From assembly GCA_022457065.1 (NCBI GenBank), contig JAJGBQ010000007.1, positions 682,001 through 746,000 on the forward strand: a stretch of DNA of 64,000 bases, given 5' to 3'. Source of the DNA: Curvularia sp. ZM96. Taxonomy: Eukaryota > Ascomycota > Dothideomycetes > Pleosporales > Pleosporaceae. A model generated the notes under the pieces. That model searched no databases. It was not told where the DNA came from and was given only the letters and a program-made list of their open reading frames with translations. Below are positions 1 through 11,322 of the stretch, in pieces. The position numbers and the translations under genes were made by a program. The stretch's first letter is position 1. Each line of letters begins with the position of its first letter.

Positions 1-1724
1 AGACACTAGTCGGGTAATGTACTCTTTAGGAGAGGAAAAATAAAATGCTGCGGGAAAAACGTGATGTTTGAAGTGGTGAAGGGGTTTTGCAAGGGGAGAC
101 AACCCTTTCAGAATTGCATGGGATTGATAAGAGCCACTAGTGCGGGGGCGTACTGCATGCGTAAGAACGTCAAGCTGACAAGTTGGAAAGTTCTCAAACT
201 CTTTAGTGGCGGGACAAGACCCAATTTTTCTCACGGAAACCCTGCGGCCAGAATGTTCGATGTTGGGTTCAGCAGGTTAACAAAAGTAGGGTGGAGCCGG
301 TCCTACTAGCCAAAGACCAAGATCCCTGATGATTGTAGCGGGAGCGACTGCACTGGCGTTGAGTTTATTTTAGGGAAATCAACACGAGACGGGCCATTTG
401 CGGCTGTAACGATTACGCGGTTCGTGGTTTGATCGAGTGCAAAGATTTTCCATAATCACCTGTCGAAAGCTGCTTACGAGGAATCTCAAAAGCACACCTA
501 TGTCCAGCACAAGTTTACACGATGCTCGGCAATGCTTGGGATTGACGACACAAGACGGAGCGCATGCCGCAATGGCCAGGATTTGCAGTTGTCCATTCCA
601 GGTCGGTAGCTGGCGCAGCAGAAAAGTGGACATTTTGTGTCAAAGCTTGGCAGGAGTCTAATGAGGAAAACCGAGATAAGGAGACTGTGGGTATAACTGG
701 GTCGCCCAAGCCTGGCTGTGCTCTTCCGCCCAATGATTACCTGTATAGGGGTATCGTGGAAACGAGCTCTGAAGCGCCGTGAGGGAGCATCAGTGGAGCA
801 GTAGTGCCGCCGCATCGATCGAGAACCTGCTGCTCCGTAATCCCATCTTGGACCTGAATTTTCGTCGGCAAAGGCGAGGAGAGAAGCAACATGTTGAGGG
901 TTGACGGTGGAGCGCAGGAGGATTAGTTGTTTGGCACCGTGACGTTAATGGTGGTTCCAGAGGTGGCGATTAAGAGGCTGAAAACCCTAGTAGGGCCGGT
1001 AAAGCTTGTTTGGGCGAGGCGGCGCCGGGAGCCCCTGCGTATCCCAACAACTGCGACGCACGCGAGAAGATCGGAGCGCGGATGTTTCGGCGGTGCCCCG
1101 AGCATCATCACATGCCAGAGAGGACTAGTAATACGACGCGTCAAGTGGTAGGTGTAGCGCACGAACGAGGATGACGTGCACTGGGTGACGGCGTTGGTGT
1201 TGAGTGCTGGGCGTTGCGCCGGTCTCCGTCAGCGCCGCAGCTGTCGACGTCTCAGTGCTTGTCAACGCAATCATCACATGTTTCCATACATAGTAGCAGC
1301 TACAAAGCGGTCGTCAGTCCGAGGCTGTTATACTGGTACTATGTAAAAGTCATGGCAATGCAACAACAATGACGTATGCTTTTTCCACAGTACGGCTTGT
1401 GCTCGGATGATGGAAGAGATCATCACGTGATTTCCTTACGTCATACCGGGCCATCATCTTCTGACTCCACTGCCGTGCTCCAACTTGGCGTCTACGACTC
1501 AGTAGGTCACGTGATCTAGAAAACCTAATGCCGCTTCCGGACTCCCATGTGGGGCCTGTCAAGATCTTCCCCGCACTGTACGAAAGACATTGATGAGATA
1601 GCCATGGAGAAGGTCGGGGGCGGGGAATTGGGTGCCCCACCATGAGAGAGATGTAATTAAAATATGCAGGTTGGCGAGCATGTGTTCCTGCAGCATTCAC
1701 CATAGCAGGGACGAAACTACTATC
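1..1724. other. Intergenic region, no gene seen
   Basis: No open frame here has recognisable protein motifs or supportable splice structure, and short overlapping frames occur on both strands. The only notable content is a pair of CACGTG hexamers at 1424-1429 and 1508-1513, roughly 300 and 215 bases upstream of the monooxygenase ATG at 1725. Confidence 0.6.
1424..1513. promoter_or_regulatory. Pair of CACGTG (E-box-like) hexamers upstream of the monooxygenase
   Basis: Two palindromic CACGTG hexamers (1424-1429 and 1508-1513), each in a TCACGTGAT context, lie in the promoter of the gene starting at 1725. CACGTG is the classic core for bHLH factors. Similar hexamers also occur at 3312-3317 and 33514-33519, so function is only inferred. 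Confidence 0.3.
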
Positions 1725-3164
1725 ATGCCGAAACTTAACCACGTATGTTGATTAGTCCCGAGATACTCATGATGCCCAATAGTAACTTGTGTAGGTTGTT
1801 GTTGTTGGCGCCGGCCCTTCGGGTCTCTTACTGGGCATACTGCTGGCAAAGAACCTCGGTATCAAAGTTACCATCATAGAAGCCGATACTAAGATCAATG
1901 GTAATCCCCGAGCCGCTCATTACGCCCCATCTGCTGTATACGACTTCCATCGTGCTGGCATCATCGACGATGTGCGCGCAAAAGGGTTTTCGCCCAAAGG
2001 TGTATGCTGGCGACTCCAGGACGGGACCTTCCTGGGCGGTATGGGCCGCGAGCCAGAAGACAACAAATACGCCATGGTCGTCCTGCCACTGGATCGGCTA
2101 GGCCCATTGCTTGTACAGCATTTTGAGAGCTATTCTGGAACCCAGATCCTGTGGGGCCATAAGCTAGTAGGCGTAGAGCAGGATGAAAATGGTGCGACAG
2201 CAGTGGTCGAGACAACGGAAGGAGAAAAGAAGAAGATCTCAGGAGATTACCTAGTCGGTGCGGATGGCGCCTCAAGTAGTGTTCGCACTGCCTTGTTTGG
2301 AAAAGAGTATCCCGGAGAAACGCTTTCGGCACAAATTGTAGCTACCAATGTATGCGTATCGCCGAGATTTGCAGAGGTACTTTACTGACACTCCAGGTTT
2401 ACCTTCCATTTGACGAGCGTTTTGGATTTTGGGACTCAAACTTCATCGTCCACCCGACTGATTGGTACATGGCTGCCAAGATCACCACCGATGGACTGTG
2501 GAGAGTCACATATGGTGACTCGGAGGGCCTTTCGAAAGAGGAACTGGTGAAACGTCAGCCGCTCCGCTACGAGCAGATCCTGCCCGGACATCCAAAGCCT
2601 CATGAGTACAAACTCATCAGTATGAGCCCTTACAAGCTCCAGCAAAGATGCGCTCCGAGTTTCAGAGTCGGCAAGATCTTATTGGTAGCTGATGCAGCAC
2701 ATCTATGCAATCCTTTGTAAGTTTAATTTAAAGTTCCTAATTGCTATCTCTACTAATCTTACTCTTTCAGCGGTGGCCTGGGTTTGACCGGTGGCTTTGC
2801 CGACGTCGGCTCTCTTTACGACTGCTTCATGGGAATTCACCTCGACGAGCTCGACGAGTCTATCCTTGACCGTTATTCAGAAATTCGCATCAAGATATGG
2901 CGTGAAATGATTGATCCCATGTCGCGAGAGAATTTCCATCGTCTTTGGGATCCTGACCACGAAGAGAAGCGGAAGGAGTTCTTCGCAATGTGTGAAAAGG
3001 CCAACAACGATCCTGTTTGGGGAAAGAGTGTTGCCGAAAGCATCCATCAGGTGAGACATGACTTTACGCAGTATTTCAAGAGCAAGCAGAAGACCGAGGG
3101 AAAGGGTATGGACGAGATGAGAGCTAGCAACGGTGTGATGGCGGAGAACAGTGCAGCTGCATGA
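1725..3164 (+). CDS. FAD-dependent monooxygenase (aromatic hydroxylase-like)
   Basis: Probable flavin monooxygenase using NAD(P)H and O2 to hydroxylate a small, possibly aromatic, substrate. Four exons: 1725-1742, 1795-2349, 2397-2716 and 2771-3164, with introns of 52, 47 and 54 nt; phases agree and give 428 aa. The ATG-bearing first exon encodes only six residues (MPKLNH) and splices directly into the Rossmann strand VVVVGAGPSGL, the GxGxxG FAD-binding motif at about residues 7-17. Exon 2 ends the FAD half with GADGASSSVR (the DG motif). Exons 3 and 4 meet at DAAHLCNPFGGLGLTGG, the second FAD-contacting motif (GD/DAAH...P..G.G). The length is normal for the family and there is no signal peptide or membrane segment. 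It lies about 10 kb from the PKS cluster, so cluster membership is doubtful. Substrate cannot be read from the sequence. Confidence 0.88.
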
Positions 3165-4263
3165 TATGCTAAGTAATCGCAAATAATTAAGAACTATTGT
3201 CTAAATGGGTAACTTACCTCTATCGTGGAGATACCGATGTGCACCGAATGATATCGACGTCCTACGTTTCTCCACACGATGATGTAGAAAGTCACTTGGC
3301 TTTCCCATGTTCACGTGACTTGTGTGCCCCACATGTCTCACACCCGCTATATAGAGACCGTATAAGGCTAGTGAAAGCCACTAGGGGTACCTTATACAAA
3401 AGCTCGGTCTGCAATAATAGCGGTACATAGCTTCAGACGGCTTCTGAGGTTCGCCATGTAGTGTACCTGCTTGCTCCTTTCTCCAGGTGTCTTAGAATGA
3501 CCAGATATGGCAACTTTGCATATGCGATGAGAAATTCATTAGTGTTCCTCTCCTTTTGTGGTCACTATTGTCGAGCACTAACATCTCGAGGCCGGAAACT
3601 CCTACCTATGTTTCTGAAATGACGTAAAAAAGGGATGAAGAGGCGAGCAAGCCACGTTCTTGGCGAGATTCGGGATACCCTTACCACTTCTCGTACTCAA
3701 AGGTTGTCAAATACTCTATTTTCACTATGATCACTGGTCGAAGCGAGCACTTGGTGCTTTCTTTACTTAGATTTCTTACAACGACTCGCTCGCTTAGTTT
3801 ACCCTTGAGCACCAGCACGGTATTAGTTCTGAGTACTCACAACGCTTGTAGCTTTGAATAATCATTTAAACATTCATCTTAAAATCTAGAGAGCAATTGG
3901 GAGTTTAGTGAAGTTGATAGTAGCTAAATACCGAAGCCATTTCAAAGAAAAACGTTAGTAGACAAGTGGTATGTGATCCATACTATAGGTATCAGTATGA
4001 GATATGCTCAAGAAATCACCAGCACAATGTCCCTTTGCGTAATCAAAAGAATTAAGTATCTATGTAGCGGAAATGGGGTGCCTGCAATATCCCAAGGGTT
4101 GCCTCCAGGCAGCCACACGAGGCATCCCACTAGCGTCGCCAAGTTACACCACGCATGGAAACTTAAAGCCTCGCCCCCGGCCTGCATGTTTACCTCCTTT
4201 TGTTGATGTTTTAACCCTCGTCAAAAAGAACTGGCGCGCCTTATGAAAGCACAAGGTCTTATC
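3165..4263. other. Intergenic region, AT-rich, no gene seen
   Basis: About 1.1 kb without a supportable gene. It contains a bulged hairpin-forming inverted repeat at 3360-3397 and a CACGTG at 3312-3317. Nothing else stood out. Confidence 0.55.
3360..3397. repeat. Imperfect inverted repeat (hairpin)
   Basis: GTATAAGG-CTAGTG (3360-3373) is mirrored by CACTAG...CCTTATAC, giving a 14-bp stem with a 5-nt bulge and a 5-nt loop. It sits about 200 bases past the monooxygenase stop. Function unknown; it may be a relic or chance. Confidence 0.45.
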
Positions 4264-5265
4264 ATGGATATTCAAGCGCTGACAAGCGGGCATAATTCCG
4301 CAATCGAAGAAACTGTGAAGCCGTAAGTACATTCCAGCCAACAAACCCATGCACTGTTCTCCCTAACCAAAAAAAGTCTTTTGATTGAGAGCCAGAACTT
4401 ATGCAAAGAACATCGCATACTACAGAAGGAACGATGGCGAGTACAGGAGATGCTTGCAAAACGAAGAGATGTATGGGCGGCTGAGCAGAGAATACGTGCA
4501 GCAATTCGCCCTTTTGCGAAAGCGTCATGTCTTCCCTTCTGTGAAGATGTATGCCGAGCATTACCCCGTGAGTTGAAAGATGTAATCTACAGCTACATTC
4601 ACGCGCACGACACCATCTACGTTGGACCCGAATACTTTGAGAAAAAAACCCGGCCATGCGAGTCGGACCCCAAAGCACACTACTGGGATGCAGAGTACGT
4701 CGGAAACGTAATGCGGAATGAGATAGTTGAGAGCTGGTACCGCACGACACGATTCTATTTCTACGACAAAGCCAACAATGCCAAGGTCACTGAGCGGTTC
4801 CTGATTACCGATAGATGGGGCCTTGGCATTAAACCGCAGAACTTCATCTGCCATGCCCGTATCGACTTGAGCATGGATAATGCCATACATGTCCGATGGG
4901 GCAGAGGACCATGCTGCACTGTAGAAAACGCTGGCAAAAAGCTCGTCAAGCCACTCAAGAACTTTGATTGCCTACCCAACAACGTTGAGTTCTTTATTCG
5001 CATTCACACCTACGAGGCGCCGCACACTGGGTGCATGAGTATGATGGAGCTGCGCAACGCAATCAAAGTTGTGGTCGACGAACTAGAGACTTTATTCAAG
5101 GCGGGACATCGTGTGGTTGTCCAGTGGCCCGACTTAGATAATATCGAATTATCTTGGAAAAATCGCTTTATTGCGCATGAATGGGTCAAACAGCTGGAGC
5201 TGGCTGCGCATTTGACGCCGAGTGATCGTGAACAACTGGATAAGCAAGCTGCATCAGATGACTGA
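4264..5265 (+). CDS. LPREL-family hypothetical protein (paralogue A)
   Basis: Uncharacterised protein of 315 aa in two exons, 4264-4322 and 4377-5265, separated by a 54-nt intron with a GTAAGT donor and CTAAC branch site. The long frame has no ATG near its 5' end, so the first ATG comes from the short upstream exon (MDIQALTSG...). The core carries LPRELKDVIY followed by a HYWDAEYV block, an EIVESWYRTTRFYF block and RFLITDRWGLGI. The same series of blocks occurs in the gene at 39696-40526, so the two are paralogues 35 kb apart. The LPxEhRxxIY start resembles the short helix of fungal 2EXR/F-box-like proteins, and I recall proteins of this layout as expanded in Pleosporales. No catalytic motif, signal peptide or membrane segment is visible, and function is unknown. 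Confidence 0.75.
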
Positions 5266-6865
5266 GAGGGAGAGTTGCGCAATGTTGAAATTTCGGAGCG
5301 TGATGGACTTGAGATACCACGTCACCGCATCTGCTAGGAGGCAAGAATCATCGGGCATTTTAATAGCATCTTAGTACCTGACAACTGCAACATAACACTC
5401 TATTTGCCTTAAGACATAAGATAGAACATTATACGCCTGTGAAAGCTAAGGCAACTTCTCCCTCACCCTCTTTACTCCCAAAAGTACAAAAAAAAAAGGC
5501 AAAAAATCAACCAATCCGCACTCCCCGTCAGCATCTGTTGCTCCAGCAACCGTCCGGATTCGAACGGCTGCCCTCCTAGCTTAGCAACCCATTGACGACG
5601 ACAACACTGAGTTATTAGTTGCCTATGCCTGTTAGCAGTCTGGAGTTTAATGTTTTCGATTCAGAACCCAGTGTCGTCGTCGTCGTTGCTAGGAGCCCAC
5701 CCGACCGCTGAGGTAAGAGAATTGGTTGATGGAAGGAAGAGAAATATTGGAGTATATATGTATGATGTAAGGGAATTTGGTGAAAGAAGATAGATGAGGT
5801 GCACGTGGTACTTATCGTGGGCTCCGATGTTGGCTGGACATGGACAAACGGCTATGACCTTTCATCTTCACCGCGCCGCGCTAACCCCTTTCACGTTCGA
5901 CATCAAGGTCGTTTGTAGATACAGTCACTTTTACCACAGCCTATCATTTCTCACTCAAAACCCAAGCTCACTTCTGGTTTCACCCGCACATTGTCTAATG
6001 CTTACAATTAAACTTGTGCCATTTTACCAGCATCAACGTTGCGCAATCAACTACCTAGCATGACCATGGCTCGAGAACCGCGAGCAGCTCTGCAACCAGA
6101 GAAGCAAGGTAGGGGTAAAAAACCCCAAGCTGGGTCCACCTAACAGCGTAAGACATCGCATGCCATGCCAATGAATACCCACTACTGAGATACTGGTTGA
6201 AACACAACACCTGCTGCAACTGCGACAGTATCCCGAGAGATATATGGTTGCGATTGCACAGAGGAAGAGCTAACCACCAGGACCGAGTTCTTCTTCGGGA
6301 CGTTTTCAAGACAGCTTTCATCGATTTCATCGTCAGTCTCTAAGTAGCAATTCTAGGTTTGATAACCCAGATTTCCACAGTGATCACAACTTATGTTACG
6401 CGATTCTTATAGGTGGTTATCAATATTCTCACGCTTCTTAGCTTCTTAAGGTTGTAGTTGTTAGTAACAATAGTTTCAAAGAGCGTTCTATTAACTTACT
6501 TCGCTCTTTATAGTTATAGTACTAGTCACTCTCGGAATCACTGCTATACAGATAACTAGTCGTGTCCGAATACCTGCATCGTTGATCTTGAGTATCAGCT
6601 CGGTTCCGGACTCGCTGCCATCGGCCGCTACTTACCTGAGATCGCACTGCACCCCTACGAGACCGCCATTGGGACGCCATACGCATTTCCGGGCCGTATA
6701 AAAAACGGCACTGCCTATTCAGATGCGTTGTTTCAAACACAGAGTGTCTCCCAATGCAAGATCGGCATCGCGCGAGCAAAGCTCAGGGCGTCGACCGTGG
6801 TCGACAGATACCACAATAGTGTTCTCGAAGCGGGGTGAAGAATATCGTGTGAGCGGAACAGCAAA
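5266..6865. other. Intergenic region with an inverted repeat
   Basis: No convincing gene over about 1.6 kb. The stretch holds the inverted repeat at 5573-5695 (listed separately) and AT-rich DNA around 6300-6550. Short frames at 5794-6063 and 6522-6779 show no family motifs. Confidence 0.5.
5573..5695. repeat. Inverted repeat with GACGAC/GTCGTC arms
   Basis: The left arm (5573-5609) starts CTCCTAGC and ends GACGACGACAACACTG. The right arm (5669-5695) is the inverse, CAGTGTCGTCGTCGTC then GTTGCTAGGAG. The left arm has about ten extra bases between the two matched parts, and the loop is about 59 bases. It could be a small non-autonomous element relic or a microsatellite-built hairpin. No clear target-site duplication was seen. 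Confidence 0.5.
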
Positions 6866-7375
6866 ATGGTCGTACCCAACGAACAGTGGCCTATTGATGT
6901 TCAGTATGAGCACGGAAACTTAGTCCACAGAATGATAAACGGGAGCTTACCACCCAATATTATTTGCAAAAAGATAACTCCAATGTCTTCTCCGTCCGAT
7001 CGTTATCGAATCGCTAGAAACCTGGAATCCAGCGAGTCTTACGAAACACTCTTCAGTGAGAGCAAGCTCAACCTATTACACCTTATGCCCATTCCAACAT
7101 GGCATTCATCTGACAGCCAAGCACCCAACGACAACGATGATGACGAATGGATCGAGAACCTGCGCAAAGCTCAAGACTTTCAGACTCAAATAGCGCAAGG
7201 ATATTGCTTTGCGATTGGAAGCGATAAAGTTAGAGTTCTGAAACGATTCGGCGGCGACACCAGTAACCCACACACTTCTAATCTTGGATTCGCAGTCGAG
7301 TTTCGTGGTTTACGACCTTACCGGAGAGTATTGAGAAATAACAATATAATATATGAAACGGATTTGGAATTATGA
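6866..7375 (+). CDS. Doubtful hypothetical ORF
   Basis: An open frame of 169 codons from the first ATG after an in-frame TGA. The product is hydrophilic with an acidic NDNDDDEW patch near the middle and no family I recognise. The frame just upstream (6723-6923, frame +0) is also open and may indicate an unrecognised exon, but I could not find a convincing splice pair. The length of the open frame in AT-rich DNA is the only support. It could be a gene fragment or chance. Confidence 0.25.
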   Translation: MVVPNEQWPIDVQYEHGNLVHRMINGSLPPNIICKKITPMSSPSDRYRIARNLESSESYETLFSESKLNLLHLMPIPTWHSSDSQAPNDNDDDEWIENLRKAQDFQTQIAQGYCFAIGSDKVRVLKRFGGDTSNPHTSNLGFAVEFRGLRPYRRVLRNNNIIYETDLEL

Positions 7376-7910
7376 ATATATTCAGTTCTTAGTCGGCATG
7401 GGTATAGAAGTGGAACTATAGACAACAATGGAGGAGAAAAAAAAACCCAACTGAGGAATCAACGAAGTTAAATACTGAGTGCGGTTGCAAAAAGGGGAAT
7501 TTGTGTACACGTCCTGTGATTGATCTTGGCGGAAGTAGAAAACAATACCTAATGCTAGAAGACGATAGAAAGGGGAGGAGCAACTCTGTTCAATATTGGA
7601 TGCACTTGCAATTGAATGACAACAAACTCATGATAGAATGCATATCAAAACAAAGTAACCTTCACAATCAAATGACACTCCAACCACCGAAAGGATGAAG
7701 GAAGAAACACAGCATGTGAAAGCAGAGAAACATGCGACTACATTCCATGCGTGAGCATTGAAGATATCTAAACATACTTGTCATGACCAATCATATATCT
7801 ATTTGTAGAACAAAGAACGCCATGATGTAACCGATCTTCCCCCTAGTAACACCACCATGACATCCATGGGTATCGATAAATGCAGGCTAATAGAGAAACG
7901 ACAACATCAT
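7376..7910. other. Short intergenic region, nothing seen
   Basis: About 530 bases downstream of both the doubtful ORF and the BTB gene, which converge here. No motif or gene was recognised. Confidence 0.5.
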
Positions 7911-10875
7911 TCACAAATTTCCGATAACGACCATGAAGCGCAGTTTGCCATCAGTCTTTTTGCTTGCAGCTGGGTTTGCGCCACCCAGAGCATCATCGCC
8001 TTCACCACTGATTGTGATTTCGTCGAGCATCAAGGTGCTGCTCTTCCATCCCCAGCTCTGACTAAAGTTGAAGCGATCAGGCGCGCTTTCGTAAATGCTA
8101 AGCATTCTTCCGCCCTTAGAAGGGCTGTAGATCTTGAAGTAAGTCTTGATCGTTGGCCGGGCGTCCACATAAGGCGGAAGCGCAGGAACAATAGACTTGG
8201 TCTTTCTTTGTGAGCGAGATCCAAGCGAAGGATTTGCGTAGGTCGCCGTGTCTGAGTCGTCTCCCTCGTCCGAGGTATCTGACTCATGCTCGGATGGGGA
8301 GTACGGTGCTTGAGGGTACGAATGGGAGTCGACTCCAACCCCAAGCTGGGCCCACGATGACGATGTTCCTCGAGTTCCCCATCCGGCTGCCCAAGCTCGC
8401 GAGGCGTTACTGCGTCGTGGCCCCAGAGAGTTGGCTGAGAAGATGGAGCCATGTAGTCCGGGAGACCCAAGCGTCGGATCAGGGTCTCCTCCGCTTCCAG
8501 AGGTATCGTCCTCAGCAGCAGGATCCACAAGAGGAACACGAGTGCCGCGTCTTCGATCCCGTGGGTCGCTTCGCATGAGCATTTCCCGTTCCAACCGACC
8601 GATACGTTCGTCGACTGTGCCGTCGTTCTGCTGGCTGAGCACACTAGCTTGTATGGTCTCATCTACCTCACGCTCCTTTGCACGATGAAGGTAAACTCCA
8701 AGTTGGACATTCTTGGCAGAGCGTACTTTTTGGATATAGATGTTCCAAAGAGACCCAGCGTAAGACACCGTGCGCGAGTACACGCGTTTCTTCTCTTTGA
8801 GGAAACGGGGGTTGGGAAACTCTGCAGAAAAACGGAAAGGAGGAAACTCGGTGTAAGCAATTGGCTTGGGTTGTCCAGCATTGCCGCCACCAGCGGATAT
8901 CGGACGTCGTGGAAAATCCATGCGCGTATTAGGATTTGTCAGCGTCGCTGGAGTAGATGCGAAGTCTGTTGCCCACTGAGCGTCTTCGGGTTGTAATGTG
9001 GCTGACAGGCGCGAGGCATGTCGCTGGAAAGAACTTGAGGTCGTAACAACAGGTTCAGCACCATTGCCAAGGACAATGTTGCAGTCAGAGCTTGGGATCC
9101 AGAACTTGCGTGGCTTGCCGTTGCAGTCCCAGCTGTCTGATTCCAAATCGCCGTCATTAATCGTGGTATCTACTTGGTGACCCTTCGATGTCAGCTCACT
9201 TCCACTTTTGGTAGCCACATTGGCCGCTTCGGGGCCTGACAAGGACTGGGACAGGCCCAGTTCTTGAGCATTCTCATCTGTATTCAGGACTTTTTGACGG
9301 AGAGCGAGCTGTTGCCAAAGTGAGCTTGAAATGACATTCTCAGGCATAACTGGGAGACCGAAGACATCGCGAGCGTTCTTGATGAACTCAAGCTGCTCAT
9401 ATTCCATGTGGATGTAATGAATGCCTTCATCTAATAGCACTAGTATGCGCTCGATGTCAGGGAGTGTGTACAATGCTAACCACTCAGCCTGGGCGTCGGA
9501 CGATGCACGAGCGTTGGTTAGGGCGTTTTGCCGATATACTCCGTCGAAACGAATGGCCATGAGGCGCAAGGAGTTGGGCGCTTGTGGTACAGGTTTTTGT
9601 CCCCGGTGCATCAATCCAGCGTCCACAGCCGCTAGACGTAACCGGCGATCAAGAAGGCGCTTTGCGAGAACCCATCGATCCCACTCGCTCTCAACAAAGA
9701 ACCCGTCAGAGCCAACAAGTTCGCGAATGATGTCGCCCGGCATATCATCCCAGTACTTGAGCGGCATCTCCCAGCCGTTCCTACTCAGCATAGCCTTAGC
9801 CGATTCAAGGATGCGATCCCCAGAGCGGCCATAGTAGTTAGCCGTAACAAGTCGAATAAGAAAGGCAAGCGTCTCTGGGGCCATCTGACGCAGGATCGAC
9901 TCAATGGCGGAATCTATGAGGTCTTGCATTTCCAGCCAACATCCTGTCGCAAACAAGCCGACAGCCTCAGCATCCGTGTCCTTGGAGATGTCGACCCCAT
10001 AGAGCTTTCGTATAGCCAGCTCAAACGCTGCTTGCGTGATACTGGGATCGATCTCTTCGGGGTGCAAGGTGACCTCTTTGGACTGGCTCTCCAGCCATGG
10101 CTCAGAAAGGGCAGTAGTGAAGAATGGCGCGCGATCGAGAATAAGACGGTGCAGGGAGTACCGCTGGCCGAAGGCAATGACAGTGATGTCCGAATGCCGG
10201 CCTTCGAGCAGCCCGCGGGAGTAGAGATGATCCGGAAGGGGTATCGCTTCGCATGAGGCTGCCAGAGTTAGCATCGCGCCCGCGAACTGGTACGGGTACA
10301 ACCTTACCTCTCATATACAGCGGCCCGGTTGCATTGTTGTACGACGGCACACGGGAGCCCGACGGGACAGTAGTATCGCTGAACAGGGTGCTAATCTCGG
10401 TGCGAAATGCATGCTCTGAACGCATAAGATCCAGGGTAGTGCGTCTTTTGCCTGTGTCCTCCAGTGGTGTGTTTGGATCATCAGCGCTCTTCTGTGCCTG
10501 CTCAACCTGCGGTTGCAGCTGAACTATGGGAGGGCGTTCTTCTGCAACCAGTGGCCGTAGTGGCCGGGCTGGCATGCTTGGGTGATTTGCGAGAGACGGC
10601 ATGGAGCTTGAGTGACTGAGAATTCTCCTATGGCCTGCCTGCGGCCTGGAGCTATCGCCAGCCGAGTCGGACGGTGCAGCGGGCGGGACTGAATATGTAT
10701 GGGGCGAGAAGAGGCTGGTGTGTGGAGTGCTACGTAAGCCCGTGCCGTTCTCTGTACCCTCAGCCTGGTCGGATGCGCGGGTCTCGGTGGGAGCCAACCC
10801 TTCCAACGACGTCTGAGCGTCATTGTTGGGGACGCTGCTCCCTTGGCCAGCAGGCAGCTGGTGGGAGTTTTCCAT
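7911..10875 (-). CDS. BTB/POZ domain protein
   Basis: Large BTB/POZ protein of 971 aa, probably a scaffold or Cullin-3 adaptor-type protein. Two exons on the minus strand, 10875-10308 and 10258-7911, are separated by a 49-nt intron (GTAAGG donor, GCTAAC branch, CAG acceptor); without it the second frame would lack an ATG. Residues 1-190 form a low-complexity Ser/Pro-rich head. The BTB fold starts near residue 209 (HSDITVIAFGQRYSLHRLIL), with the typical D-hxVxxxG...H+xhLxxxSxFF pattern, and continues into a helical BACK-like region. The middle and C-terminal parts have an acidic Ser/Asp-rich stretch (HESDTSDEGDDSDTATY) and a conserved-looking tail (SWGWKSSTLMLDE). It shares a 447-bp divergent promoter with COX15. 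It resembles the germ cell-less-like fungal BTB proteins, but a specific function is not established. Confidence 0.85.
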
Positions 10876-11322
10876 TCTATACTATCCGCTGTGTTTCGAG
10901 TACATCGGGCGACGTGACTGTCGGAGACCGCGTTGTTGGAGGAGGACAAGCGGGGTAACAAAGCGGCGCCCGTCGAGTTTGACAGCGAAAATGCCCCTTG
11001 GACACTGGATATAGAGGCGGGGGATTTACACAAACCGCCAGCGGTGAGGGCGGGGGAAAAGACACAAAATCACGGGGCGGAGGCTGGGCACACGACGCAT
11101 CACGCCGACCGTGCTGGCAAACGGCGATCTTCGCTGGCGAGGGTCCGGTGATGCAGTTGCGACGGAGCGGAGTGGGTCGCGCCTTCCGCCTGTCAACGCC
11201 TATGCAGGGATCAGGGCTTGGCGCCGCCGGACCCTCGAACCACCGAAAAGTCAAAGTCAATGACATGATGACCACCCAGCTTTGCTCTCCTCTGCACTGC
11301 AGCCCGTCGCACGTCGCCCCCA
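10876..11322. promoter_or_regulatory. Divergent promoter between BTB gene and COX15
   Basis: 447 bp separate the two outward-facing ATGs at 10875 (minus) and 11323 (plus). The region is GC-rich and purine/pyrimidine biased, without a clear TATA box, as expected for housekeeping fungal promoters. Shared regulation is inferred from position only. Confidence 0.5.

Noticed and set aside
1725..3164. FAD monooxygenase as a member of the PKS cluster
   Set aside because: It is separated from the cluster by BTB and COX15 housekeeping genes and has no copy of the shared motif upstream.
5546..5575. GGATTCGAAC match to an inverted tRNA B-box
   Set aside because: The T-arm does not pair (CCG faces CGG one base out of register), there is no A-box at the right distance and no cloverleaf could be drawn.
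7857..10256. Many long plus-strand open frames opposite the BTB gene
   Set aside because: They are antisense shadows of a GC-rich coding exon and have no domain content.
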